Positions 1 to 7,996 of a stretch of DNA of 64,000 nt are shown piece after piece. The stretch is from Flammeovirgaceae bacterium UBA7330 (GTDB taxonomy: Bacteria; Bacteroidota; Bacteroidia; Cytophagales; Cyclobacteriaceae). Made by a program: the position numbers and the translations under genes. The DNA lies in NCBI GenBank assembly GCA_002471275.1, contig DKPQ01000003.1, positions 1 to 64,000 on the forward strand, in the 5' to 3' direction. Within the stretch, counting starts at the first letter, position 1; the number at the start of each line of letters is the position of its first letter. Under the pieces are notes generated by a model. It searched no databases and was not told where the DNA came from. It was given only the letters and a program-made list of their open reading frames with translations.

Positions 1-313
1 CTGCCACGGCAATGGATCCTCCGATCCTTTTGACCGAAACCCCCGCCTGAACCGATACCTCTTTGAGTAAATCATCCATCTGCCACGAGGGCTGACCCAG
101 GCTGATCTGCTTGTTCTTCAGCGACTGATCCAGGTAGGCAAAGGTGAAACCAGTGTTCCCTTCCAGCTCCGAAACAAGGTCCTTTAGCTCACCTTCCTGA
201 TGCTCTACCTTCACAGTGATCTCAGACAGGTAGGTCTGGGCAGCTGTTTTTGGAGCAAGCATTATTAATACCGCGCAGATTGAAAAAGCAATATGATTCG
301 CTTTAGGTATCAT
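1..313 (-). CDS. SusC-family TonB-dependent receptor, N-terminal fragment (runs off left edge)
   Basis: Reading minus from the ATG at 313, a frame stays open to the window edge for 104 codons. It begins with a signal peptide (MIPKANHIAFSICAVLIML, cleaved near AAQ-T) followed by a clear STN (secretin/TonB short N-terminal) domain containing FTFAYLDQSLKNKQISL and WQMDDLLKEVSVQAGVSV. The corresponding stretch of the receptor at 33993-37385 reads FNFAYLDRSLKQKKIDL, so the two are close relatives. STN-bearing SusC receptors pass an occupancy signal to a FecR anti-sigma factor, and the FecR gene lies 19 bp upstream here. The carboxypeptidase-like domain, plug and barrel lie outside the window. Partial by position, not broken. 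The family call is secure; the substrate is unknown. Confidence 0.9.
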   Translation of the reverse strand, partial: MIPKANHIAFSICAVLIMLAPKTAAQTYLSEITVKVEHQEGELKDLVSELEGNTGFTFAYLDQSLKNKQISLGQPSWQMDDLLKEVSVQAGVSVKRIGGSIAVA

Positions 314-332
314 CAGGTTGGTTTAGAATTCT

Positions 333-1406
333 TTATTTTACAATGATCTTATTGCCATTTATTTCATATTCAAGTCCATAAGCAAATGATAGGCTCTCCA
401 TCACCTCCCGTAAGTTGGGATTCTTATGTTTTGAATTATACAATGCAGTGCGATTGAATGGTTTCTTTATTTCATACTCGTAGCCGAACCATCTCGAGAT
501 GGACTTCATAGCCTCCTCCAAAGTCACTTCATTGAAAATAAGCTGCTTGTCCATCCATCCAAAATACAAACTGGGATCATCAACTTTTTTCACATTCAAA
601 GGCAAATCATTCAAAACCACTACTTCATTGGGAGTCAGGCTCACTGCTTCTGCGCTTTGTTTTACGGAAACTTTTCCAGTTTTTACAGCGACTATGCTGT
701 TTTCTGAATCCTGGTAGGCCTTGATGTTGAATGATGTGCCCAGTACCTCCACCCGATTTTCGCCAAAATGAACAATAAAGGGCTTTTGAGGATCAGATAT
801 TACTTCAAAAAAAGCTTCACCATGGAGTTGCACAATTCGGGTTTGCTGGTTATAACCGGAAGTATAGGTAAGCTTACTTCCGGCATTCAATGTAACTTTT
901 GTTCCATCTGTCATCGCAAAAGTTGACCACTTTCCAGGCGGGCTTTCCCTCATGAATGTCTTTTCGGCAGATTGCTCTCCATAATAGGTAGGGTATAAAT
1001 GATATAAAATAATGGCGACAGCCATTAATATTGCAATTGAGGCAGCAAGGCTTCTCCATTGAATAGTGTTCTTCCCTTGTTTCCTTCCGTTTTGAGAAAT
1101 GATCGAATGAGGACCCAATGGTAACACTTTTGACTCCTCCGAAACCCCATTTTTAATGCAAGAGGTTATTCCCTCCCAAACCTCATTTCTCGCTCCTTCA
1201 GCTGGTTTGAAGTCAATTGTCTGGATAGATAACAATATCTCTCTGGCATTTTCGATCTCGGCAATCTTTGATGGATTGGCTTTAGTCCAATCCTTCCAGT
1301 AAATATTACTTGATTTATCCGGATTGAGTACCCACTTCCTAAAACTAGGATCCAGCACAAAATCGTCGGCTTTATCATCTCTATTTTGGTGAAAGTCCTT
1401 TTTCAT
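333..1406 (-). CDS. FecR-family anti-sigma factor
   Basis: 357-residue inner-membrane anti-sigma factor. A cytoplasmic N-terminal region of about 115 residues precedes one membrane segment (about 117-138, SLAASIAILMAVAIILYHLY). A periplasmic FecR domain follows (about 155-250; LNAGSKLTY, GEAFFEV, VEVLGTSFNIKAY, VAVKTGKVSV) and then a DUF4974 C-terminal domain (about 285-355), which is thought to contact the STN domain of the receptor. It lies between the ECF sigma gene (1548-2120) and the receptor that starts at 313, the usual cell-surface-signalling order. It is visibly more similar to the FecR at 37461-38438 than to the one at 11533-12591, suggesting duplication of a whole sigma/FecR/SusC unit. 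Inferred role: hold its sigma factor until the receptor binds ligand. Confidence 0.93.
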   Translation of the reverse strand: MKKDFHQNRDDKADDFVLDPSFRKWVLNPDKSSNIYWKDWTKANPSKIAEIENAREILLSIQTIDFKPAEGARNEVWEGITSCIKNGVSEESKVLPLGPHSIISQNGRKQGKNTIQWRSLAASIAILMAVAIILYHLYPTYYGEQSAEKTFMRESPPGKWSTFAMTDGTKVTLNAGSKLTYTSGYNQQTRIVQLHGEAFFEVISDPQKPFIVHFGENRVEVLGTSFNIKAYQDSENSIVAVKTGKVSVKQSAEAVSLTPNEVVVLNDLPLNVKKVDDPSLYFGWMDKQLIFNEVTLEEAMKSISRWFGYEYEIKKPFNRTALYNSKHKNPNLREVMESLSFAYGLEYEINGNKIIVK

Positions 1407-1547
1407 TCTACCCTATAGACAAACTACCTTCGGGCTTCTGTACAACTCAGGTCTAAAAAAGAATGATTTTTATGATTGAGCTTCTGTTTTTATATATTTA
1501 GAGATAATATTCCCAACTAATTCAAGTTAATAGTACGAATTTCGTAA

Positions 1548-2120
1548 TTACTTATTAAGATTTGCTCTTAAGCTGTCTACTGCTCGGGATACCAGTTTAT
1601 AAAGGGATTGAATATTAATCGACAATATTTCTGATGCCTTTTCATAACTGTAGTTTTCGAAGAAGATTAACATCACTGCCTCACGCTGACGTAAAGGAAG
1701 GTCATTGACGAGGATTTTTAATTCTGTTTGATCTTGCATGGTATCATTGAAGTCTTCATCATTACTTGATTTTAATCCTATCAAAGCATGCCTTTGTAGA
1801 AGTGTAAGGATCTCCTTCTTACGCTTCTCAGCATTGTATGTATTGTATATTCTATTCCTTAATGCCTTAAACAAATAAGGCTCTACATGCTCTACACCTG
1901 ACAGTTGTGCTTTCTTTTCCCACAGATCAATAAACAAGGTTTGAACGCAATCTTTGATGATTTCCTCATCTTGTAGTAAGGTCATACCAAATCGAAATAA
2001 TCTTTCGAAATGCTTATCAAAGATCGCCTCAAATGAACGAAGATCACCACTAATAAACCGATCCCACTCTTCAAGGGTCAGTTCATTCCTTTTATTTGGT
2101 GGGAAACCCATATTTCTCAA
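1548..2120 (-). CDS. ECF RNA polymerase sigma factor (Bacteroidota FecI-like)
   Basis: 190-residue ECF sigma factor. Region 2 includes FEAIFDKHFERLFRFGMTLL and the following CVQTLFIDLWEKK (the -10 recognising helix area). Region 4 is near the C-terminus, with LPLRQREAVMLIFFENYSYE and a helix-turn-helix ending SLYKLVSRAVDSLR. It is followed on the same strand by its likely anti-sigma (333-1406) and then the SusC receptor, so it should drive that receptor operon when ligand is sensed. Two starts are close together (MRNMGF...); the second Met would shorten it by three residues. Upstream DNA is AT-rich and holds the putative promoter. Confidence 0.93.
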   Translation of the reverse strand: MRNMGFPPNKRNELTLEEWDRFISGDLRSFEAIFDKHFERLFRFGMTLLQDEEIIKDCVQTLFIDLWEKKAQLSGVEHVEPYLFKALRNRIYNTYNAEKRKKEILTLLQRHALIGLKSSNDEDFNDTMQDQTELKILVNDLPLRQREAVMLIFFENYSYEKASEILSINIQSLYKLVSRAVDSLRANLNK

Positions 2121-2259
2121 TTAGAGAGCTCCTAAAAATTTTTCAATATTACTAAAGTTACTATTGTATAGGTTTAAATATTGAAGTTTTGACAATTATT
2201 AAACAGTTTTATAAAATGCTATAGCATTTACAGCGTAAAATAGATTCAGTTTACAATAA

Positions 2260-2331
2260 AGCAACTACCGATTGATTTTTCGCTTTGATCCTCCTGATGT
2301 TTATGATGTAGATTATGTTGATTACCACTAA
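2260..2331 (+). pseudogene. higB: higB toxin remnant (C-terminal end only)
   Basis: The frame ending at TAA 2329-2331 reads SNYRLIFRFDPPDVYDVDYVDYH. This is the characteristic HigB/RelE-superfamily C-terminus (YR-ICFR...DAYDVEIVDYH), and it stops 12 bp before the HigA start, the normal higBA spacing. An in-frame TAA at 2257-2259 closes the frame. Just upstream, in another frame (from about 2230), YSVK can be read, matching the segment that precedes it in HigB, so at least one frameshift plus loss of the N-terminal half is indicated. No other HigB-like segment was found between 2121 and 2230. Call made by eye from family knowledge. Confidence 0.7.
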
Positions 2332-2343
2332 AAGAAGCAGGAA

Positions 2344-2637
2344 ATGTTGAAAAGAAATTTACCTCCATCCCACCCGGGAGAAATATTACGTGAGATGTTT
2401 ATCAGGGAATATAACCTGACGATTACAGAAGTCGCACAAGGATTAGGTATGGCAAGAGCAAACCTATCTGCTATTGTGAATGAACGTGCGGGGATCAGTC
2501 CAGAACTTGCCATTAAACTTTCCGAAGCCTTTGGAAATACTGCTCAGTTTTGGATTAACCTCCAGAAAAACTATGAGCTATGGCAGGCAGAAAAGAAAGT
2601 GAACCGGAAAAGTATTAAGCATTTTTCTGCGGCATAG
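2344..2637 (+). CDS. higA: HigA-family addiction-module antitoxin (XRE helix-turn-helix)
   Basis: 97-residue DNA-binding protein with the HigA signature PPSHPGEILREMFI at its N-terminus. An XRE-type helix-turn-helix follows (about residues 26-75: LTITEVAQGLGMARANLSAIVNERAGISPELAIKLSEAFGNTAQFW), and the C-terminus is short and basic. HigA normally neutralises the co-transcribed RNase toxin HigB and represses the higBA promoter. Here the toxin gene immediately upstream is reduced to a C-terminal stub, so the antitoxin looks orphaned. It is intact in length for the family. It may persist as a free repressor or as protection against a HigB elsewhere; that is inference. Confidence 0.92.
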   Translation: MLKRNLPPSHPGEILREMFIREYNLTITEVAQGLGMARANLSAIVNERAGISPELAIKLSEAFGNTAQFWINLQKNYELWQAEKKVNRKSIKHFSAA

Positions 2638-2683
2638 GGATATATTTTATGCGTGGGCATGGTCAAGAACTATTCAGCAGACC

Positions 2684-3730
2684 CTACATACATTTTGAAC
2701 TCAGATTGCTTATCAACCGCCTAATATAAGCATTTTCATGTTCAGCATACCGGGATAAGGTTTGTGTGAATCGAGAGTATGCAGCGCAATCAATCATTTG
2801 AAATACCAACCTCAGCTCATTCACACCAATCAATTCCTCGTCAAAGGCCTGAAAAAGATTCCTAATTACATTTGAATCTCTGACTGATAAATCGGAAAGC
2901 GTCCACACCACCTCAGCCCGCATTCTTGAGGAAAGATCAGGAAAATGATCAATCAACTTTAATTGATTTGTGGGGTTTAATAGCCAGTTGAGTTTGGAAA
3001 CTCGCAATGCTTCTAATGCCAATGTTTCATCACCTGAACTCATTACACCAACCAACTCTCCTGAAAACTGATCTACAAATCCCTCTTTGGTCGCCAATAA
3101 ATCAAGTGCTAACTGGTGATATTCCGGACTTTCATTATTGAATAATCCCTTGATATAGTCTTCGGTATTGTTTTCCAGTTTCAGCTGCTGAATATACTCT
3201 TTCACCTGACCATGTGTACTGTGCCACAGGGTGTAAAAAGTGTAGATCGCTCCTTCTGAGGCAAAGGCCAAAAGATCAGGGTTTGTAGCTCCGGAAATCC
3301 CGTCCAACCCCACCATACCTTCTTTCTCAATAACGAGGTCATCAATTGTCACGAAACGGAAAATAGAATTTTCATCTTTCAGTACTTCATGAAGTAATTG
3401 ATAATCTGACCTCACAAAGGGTTCATGGTCAGACTTTGTTAGGGGCTCGTTCTCAAAGACCTGAAACCCTAGGTAGTTCCCCAGACAATCCCAAAACAAC
3501 CACAAATGGACTTCATTGCACAATCCTGTCAGACATACTTCAGTGGTCAGGTCCTGACCGTACCATTTTGTGAAGCCATCCTGAGACCTTAATTCATGTA
3601 TGGTAAGGGTATCATTGATGGTGTGGGTTAGTCGTTCACCCTCCATATTGAGGAAAGGTTCATCCGGATACTGGAACTCACCCGAAAAGAGGTGAAGTAG
3701 AACGAAAAGCCACATTGTGTGCCACATCAA
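2684..3730 (-). CDS. Secreted protein with FMN-attachment-like DxxSGAT motif and repeat-like C-terminus
   Basis: 348 residues beginning with a hydrophobic export signal (MWLFVLLHLFSGEF). A mid-region has three cysteines (C66, C71, C82; CLTGLC and FWDC). DGISGAT at residues 143-149 matches the DxxSGAT motif by which ApbE attaches FMN to a threonine in extracytoplasmic flavoproteins; it is followed by AIYTFYTLWHSTHG. The C-terminal 150 residues are helical and leucine-rich and resemble HEAT/ARM repeats. The gene follows two FAD-dependent oxidoreductase genes (30 bp gap), probably in one operon with SusC/SusD. Inference: an extracytoplasmic electron-transfer partner. No named family was confirmed; the FMN motif is seen directly, flavinylation is not. 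Confidence 0.75.
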   Translation of the reverse strand: MMWHTMWLFVLLHLFSGEFQYPDEPFLNMEGERLTHTINDTLTIHELRSQDGFTKWYGQDLTTEVCLTGLCNEVHLWLFWDCLGNYLGFQVFENEPLTKSDHEPFVRSDYQLLHEVLKDENSIFRFVTIDDLVIEKEGMVGLDGISGATNPDLLAFASEGAIYTFYTLWHSTHGQVKEYIQQLKLENNTEDYIKGLFNNESPEYHQLALDLLATKEGFVDQFSGELVGVMSSGDETLALEALRVSKLNWLLNPTNQLKLIDHFPDLSSRMRAEVVWTLSDLSVRDSNVIRNLFQAFDEELIGVNELRLVFQMIDCAAYSRFTQTLSRYAEHENAYIRRLISNLSSKCM

Positions 3731-3759
3731 TGAGAATTTTTATTTTACTTCACTCAAGG

Positions 3760-5109
3760 TTATCCTGTGTATTTGATTTTCTGGGCCAGGGTTTTATTCA
3801 ATGCTGCTCTGGCACTCACCATTCCGGCAGCCTCACCCATGGCGACTGCATTCCCCGTCACCCGATAGCTCGCATGTGCAAAGAAGTCCCCACTAATACA
3901 TCGTCCTGCCATCATCAAACCATCCACATCTTTGGCAATAAGAGACCTTAAAGGAATTTCATACGGTTGTGCCTGAACACCGCCGCGTCCGTACCCTCCA
4001 CCGTCTTTTTTCACCAGTGAATGAATGTCTACCGGAAAATCAACCTTGCAGACGGCATCCTCAAATGAAGCTCCCTTGATCAGGTCTTCCTTCGAAACCA
4101 TGTAATGTCCTTTGATCCGCCTCCCTTCCCTGATCCCAATCTGAGATCCTGTGGCTACCATTCTAACATTCTTCCAGATCCCTCCGAGGGTTCTCAACCC
4201 TTCGATCATTTGGTTGATCTCTGCTCTTGCCTCAAGGGTAGCTTTCGTGATCTGATTGGCATCCATGGCAGATACTTCGTACTGATGGTTGGCCATCATC
4301 GCCACCAAACCCGGCCTAACGCCAAACAAAGTAGGCTTTGTATAGCTGGCTTCCATTCCCGCCCTTTTGATTTCTTCGTAAAACAACTCTTTTGACCCGG
4401 GCTTCACCAATCCCTTTTCCATCATGAGGGAATTGGCAATCAATTCCTTCTCATCAAGACCCGTTAAAAGCCCCATCAGTGACATGGGTTGGGTTTTACC
4501 TGTTCCGGGCTCTCCCACCTCGTATTCACAACCTGCAAGGGCTGAAAGCTCCCCATTCCCGGTCGTGTCAATAAACTGTTTGGCTTTCCAGGCTTCCCTA
4601 CCGCTGAAGCTTTCTGTCACGATATGCTCCAGTTTGTTTCTGGAATCCTTGTATGCCCCTACAATCCTTGTGTGAAGCCTGATATTGACACCCGCTTCCA
4701 GGCACATTTGGTCGAGGGTATATTTCATCAGCTCAGCATCATAAATCTTGGCTGTGTGCTGAGCATCACTTTTCTCCAGCCTGGCAGCCAGCTCCCGCAT
4801 GATCCCGGGTTTTTGCTCATAGTCAATGATGAAACTCAGCAGTCCAGTGGTCCAGATACCTCCAAGACATCCGTACATTTCAATAAGGGTAGTTTTAGCA
4901 CCTTGTCTCGCGGCACTGATCGCAGCGGCTATTCCAGCCGGACCACCTCCACAAACGATGACATCTGACTCATTGACCACATTGATCTTACGTGATGGCT
5001 CTGTCAGCACCCCATCCTGAGCACCAGACACATTTGCCACGGCATTAAAGCCTGCAAAAGGAAGGGTACCTGATAGGGCGATCGACTTTAGTATTTTCCT
5101 TCTATCCAT
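3760..5109 (-). CDS. Exported FAD-dependent oxidoreductase (FAD_oxidored family), copy 2
   Basis: 449 residues. The start MDRRKILKSIALSGTLP is a Tat-like leader (RR followed by a hydrophobic stretch) common on Bacteroidota oxidoreductases. The FAD-binding Rossmann motif DVIVCGGGPAGIAAAISAAR is at about residues 50-69, followed by GCLGGIWTTGLL. A second conserved block (TTGNGELSALAGCEYEVGE) and a C-terminal FAD motif (LMMAGRCISGDFFAHASYR, then GNAVAMGEAAG) complete a PF12831-type enzyme. It is a close paralogue of the next gene upstream (5122-6474), only 12 bp away. The substrate is unknown; its place after SusC/SusD suggests oxidation of the imported ligand or its fragments outside the cytoplasm. 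Confidence 0.9.
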   Translation of the reverse strand: MDRRKILKSIALSGTLPFAGFNAVANVSGAQDGVLTEPSRKINVVNESDVIVCGGGPAGIAAAISAARQGAKTTLIEMYGCLGGIWTTGLLSFIIDYEQKPGIMRELAARLEKSDAQHTAKIYDAELMKYTLDQMCLEAGVNIRLHTRIVGAYKDSRNKLEHIVTESFSGREAWKAKQFIDTTGNGELSALAGCEYEVGEPGTGKTQPMSLMGLLTGLDEKELIANSLMMEKGLVKPGSKELFYEEIKRAGMEASYTKPTLFGVRPGLVAMMANHQYEVSAMDANQITKATLEARAEINQMIEGLRTLGGIWKNVRMVATGSQIGIREGRRIKGHYMVSKEDLIKGASFEDAVCKVDFPVDIHSLVKKDGGGYGRGGVQAQPYEIPLRSLIAKDVDGLMMAGRCISGDFFAHASYRVTGNAVAMGEAAGMVSARAALNKTLAQKIKYTG

Positions 5110-5121
5110 TTTTAGAATTTT

Positions 5122-6474
5122 TTAATATGGGTTTTTCCAACTCACTTCCTGGGGTAATGTATTTTTCATGGCTGCTGAGGCTGAAACCATTCCTGCTGCC
5201 TCACCCATGGCCACAGCGTTACCAGTTACTCGATAACTGGAATGTGCTAAAAAGTCACCACTGATACATCTTCCAGCCATCATCAGACCACCAACATCTT
5301 TTGCAATTAGTGATCTAACAGGTATGTCATAAGGTTTCGCCCTAACACCCTCATTGGTAATTCCTTTACTTACATTAGGATCGATTGAATGGACATCCAC
5401 CCCAAAGTCTACACGGCATACAGCATCTTTGAATGTGGAACCTTTGATAAGATCCTCTTTCGTGATGGTGTATTGACCTTTTATCCTTCTGCCTTCACGC
5501 ATACCAATATGTTCGGATGTGGCTACAATTCGGATGTCTTTCCAAATCCCACCATTGCTTCTCAGGCCATCAATAATATCATTTACCTCAATCCTGGACT
5601 GCATTGTAGCATCTGTCAACTGCTGTGCATCCAGGGGATGGGTATTATATTCATGATTGGCCATCATGGCAAACAAATCCTTCCTAATAGGAAATAATGT
5701 TGGTAAACCATAGGAAGGATCTATTCCACCTTTTCTGATCTCATCTCTGAGTTTTATTTTATGCTCTCTCCCTACAATTCCTTCTCTCCTAAACAACCGG
5801 TTTTCATACATCACGTCATAATCCAGCCCGGTGAGAATGGCCATCATGGAAGATGGCTGATACTTGCCAGAATCAGGGTGCCCAAAGTCAAAGCTACAAC
5901 CAGCCTGAGCAGCCAGATCACCATTACCTGAGGCGTCGATGAAGGCCTTAGCTTTCCATGCTTCGCGTCCTGTCTGGCTTTCTGTAATAATCGTCTCCAG
6001 CCTGTTGTACCGATCCGTGTAAGCAGCTACTACCCGGGTATGCAATCGAACATCCACTCCTGCTTCTTTGCACATTTTATCAAGCAATACCTTCATGGCT
6101 TCGGCATCGTAATTCTTGGCTGTCATCTGCGCATCGGATGCTACGAGCCGATCTACAATCTCCCGCATGATGCCGGGTTTGTTTTCGTGATCAATCAGGT
6201 TACTCAGAAGACCTGCTGTCCAGATACCTCCCAGGCACCCGTTAAATTCTATCAAACGTGTTTTAGCCCCAGACCTGGCTGAGGAGATAGCAGCAGCGAT
6301 TCCTGCCGGCCCTCCTCCACAGACAATCACATCAGTTTCCTCTGCAATCCTGATTTCTTTGGCTGGCTCCGCAAACATACCTTCATCTTTTGCTTTAGCC
6401 TGAAAGGTGTTAAAAGACAACAGAGGTGCTGTGCCTGTCAATGCCAATGATTTTATTAGTTTCCTACGATCCAT
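5122..6474 (-). CDS. Exported FAD-dependent oxidoreductase (FAD_oxidored family), copy 1
   Basis: The open frame extends upstream to 6513, but the ATG at 6474 gives MDRRKLIKSLALTGTAPLL, the same Tat-like leader as the downstream paralogue, so 450 residues are preferred. FAD motifs are DVIVCGGGPAGIAAAISSAR near residue 49, ASGNGDLAAQAGCSF in the middle and GGLMMAGRCISGDFLAHSSY near the end. By eye it is well over half identical to the 3760-5109 product along its whole length, indicating tandem duplication followed by divergence. A strong hairpin (6498-6526) separates it from the SusD gene, so it may be expressed at a different level from the transporter genes. Confidence 0.9.
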   Translation of the reverse strand: MDRRKLIKSLALTGTAPLLSFNTFQAKAKDEGMFAEPAKEIRIAEETDVIVCGGGPAGIAAAISSARSGAKTRLIEFNGCLGGIWTAGLLSNLIDHENKPGIMREIVDRLVASDAQMTAKNYDAEAMKVLLDKMCKEAGVDVRLHTRVVAAYTDRYNRLETIITESQTGREAWKAKAFIDASGNGDLAAQAGCSFDFGHPDSGKYQPSSMMAILTGLDYDVMYENRLFRREGIVGREHKIKLRDEIRKGGIDPSYGLPTLFPIRKDLFAMMANHEYNTHPLDAQQLTDATMQSRIEVNDIIDGLRSNGGIWKDIRIVATSEHIGMREGRRIKGQYTITKEDLIKGSTFKDAVCRVDFGVDVHSIDPNVSKGITNEGVRAKPYDIPVRSLIAKDVGGLMMAGRCISGDFLAHSSYRVTGNAVAMGEAAGMVSASAAMKNTLPQEVSWKNPY

Positions 6475-6497
6475 GTTATTTCTTTTTTCAATGAAAA

Positions 6498-6526
6498 GGA
6501 ACCGACTCCACATCGGAGTCGATTCC
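6498..6526 (-). terminator. Hairpin between susD and the oxidoreductase genes
   Basis: GGAACCGACTCC (6498-6509) pairs with GGAGTCGATTCC (6515-6526) with one wobble position and a 5-nt loop. On the minus strand it lies 12 bp after the SusD stop and is followed by TTTTCATT. It could be a partial Rho-independent terminator or an mRNA-stabilising stem that lowers expression of the downstream enzymes. Confidence 0.6.
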
Positions 6527-6538
6527 CTAATTGGTTGG

Positions 6539-7984
6539 TTAAAATGCCCAGATCAATTTTGTACTGTTTTCGAAAATCGAAAAGAAATTGACCTGTTCAA
6601 CAGGTGTATTTGGGTTTCTTGTAATCTCCGTAGTGGGATAAAGCAACCGGTTTGCTCTACCCAATGGATTGGTAATCGGAATGATATCATATCTTCTGAC
6701 CTCATTGAAAGCCTCCAGCCACTGATACTTAAAGTAGGCAATGTACTTCTGGGTAATGATGGTTTCCATCGTCAGTGAACCCTCACCCGGTGCCACATCT
6801 GTGTAGGCCATATAGGCTGAAATATCAGCAGGATCAATGGTTACGTTGTTGAAATCTCCAGCCTGTTCCAGCGAAAGCTCAACAGCATCCAGATATAAAT
6901 CATATGCCTCTGTCATATTACCTAACCTGAAATTGGCTTCCGCTTCGATGAAAAGAAGTTCATTATAGGTCAAAATAGGAAGTGGCGCAGCATTGTATTT
7001 CAAAAATTCCGGTTTTGAATAAACAGCACCATCCATCCTTGGCTCGGTGAAGTCAGGATCCGCCACTCCATTAGGTGCCGGGATACGGGCACCACCTACA
7101 GTGGTAAACCAGATCACCGAGCGCGGATCCTCCTCAATGATACCATTCGGAGTGAATGAGGTCATCGCGTTGAAAATACCATTTCCAATTGCTGATTGTG
7201 GTTGACCCTGCTGCATGGCTACCATCGGATTGCTATTAGCAATCGAGTTGGCATAGATGGAAATACGGAAATTTTCATCCTTACTTGCAAATGAATTGGC
7301 CAATGCATCCAAAGCATCATCTGCTGAACCAGTAGCATCCAGTTTGCTCAGCTTATTATATAGTCTTGCTTTCAGTCCATAGGCTGTTTTAACCCACATA
7401 TCAGCATCACCACCAAATACCAGGTCATCATCAGCTGGTTCATAAGCGGAGTTTGATTTCTCGAGATTAGCTATTGCTTCATCCAGAATCGAGTGAATTT
7501 CACCATATAATCCTGAATGTGCATCAAACTCCGGATTTCTGACATCCGCCTGCAATGACTGGGTATATGGGATGTCGCCAAACAGATCAACCATAGTGGT
7601 TAGGGTAAACGCTTTGATCACATCAGAAATACCTGCATATGTCCAGGCTTCTTCTTCCATGGCTTTTGCCTTGATGAATTTCAGATCGTTTAAAACCAGA
7701 TACCCACTATGCCATGGTGTAGTAGAGGCTGCTTCAAAATTGTCATAGCCATTGAATCCCAACACTGCGGTGGTTTGCTCTGACATAATGCCTGCTTTCA
7801 GGGAACCCTGGTTGCCAAAGACTTCATTACTATAAGAAATAATCACCTGAGGAAGCAATGACTTCAGCGGCGCTTCGGTTACTACGTTGGGATTAGTATC
7901 TATTTCATCCAATACAGCATCGCTACATGATGAAACTATCCCCAGTAAAATAAAAGTGTATATTAAATATTTAATCTTTCTCAT
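6539..7984 (-). CDS. SusD/RagB-like nutrient-binding lipoprotein (SusD-like_2 type)
   Basis: 481-residue outer-membrane surface lipoprotein. The leader MRKIKYLIYTFILLGIVSSC ends at the lipobox Cys. The mature protein opens with LDEIDTNPNVV, typical of the SusD-like_2 group, and shows helical TPR-like segments, including FIEAEANFRLGNMTEAYDLYLDAVELS and a late ITQKYIAYFKYQWLEAFNEVRRYDI block that is diagnostic of the family. SusD acts as a lid on the SusC barrel and captures the oligosaccharide or other ligand. It lies 12 bp after the SusC gene (7997-11392), forming the expected pair. Confidence 0.93.
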   Translation of the reverse strand: MRKIKYLIYTFILLGIVSSCSDAVLDEIDTNPNVVTEAPLKSLLPQVIISYSNEVFGNQGSLKAGIMSEQTTAVLGFNGYDNFEAASTTPWHSGYLVLNDLKFIKAKAMEEEAWTYAGISDVIKAFTLTTMVDLFGDIPYTQSLQADVRNPEFDAHSGLYGEIHSILDEAIANLEKSNSAYEPADDDLVFGGDADMWVKTAYGLKARLYNKLSKLDATGSADDALDALANSFASKDENFRISIYANSIANSNPMVAMQQGQPQSAIGNGIFNAMTSFTPNGIIEEDPRSVIWFTTVGGARIPAPNGVADPDFTEPRMDGAVYSKPEFLKYNAAPLPILTYNELLFIEAEANFRLGNMTEAYDLYLDAVELSLEQAGDFNNVTIDPADISAYMAYTDVAPGEGSLTMETIITQKYIAYFKYQWLEAFNEVRRYDIIPITNPLGRANRLLYPTTEITRNPNTPVEQVNFFSIFENSTKLIWAF

Positions 7985-7996
7985 GTCTTCTACTAT

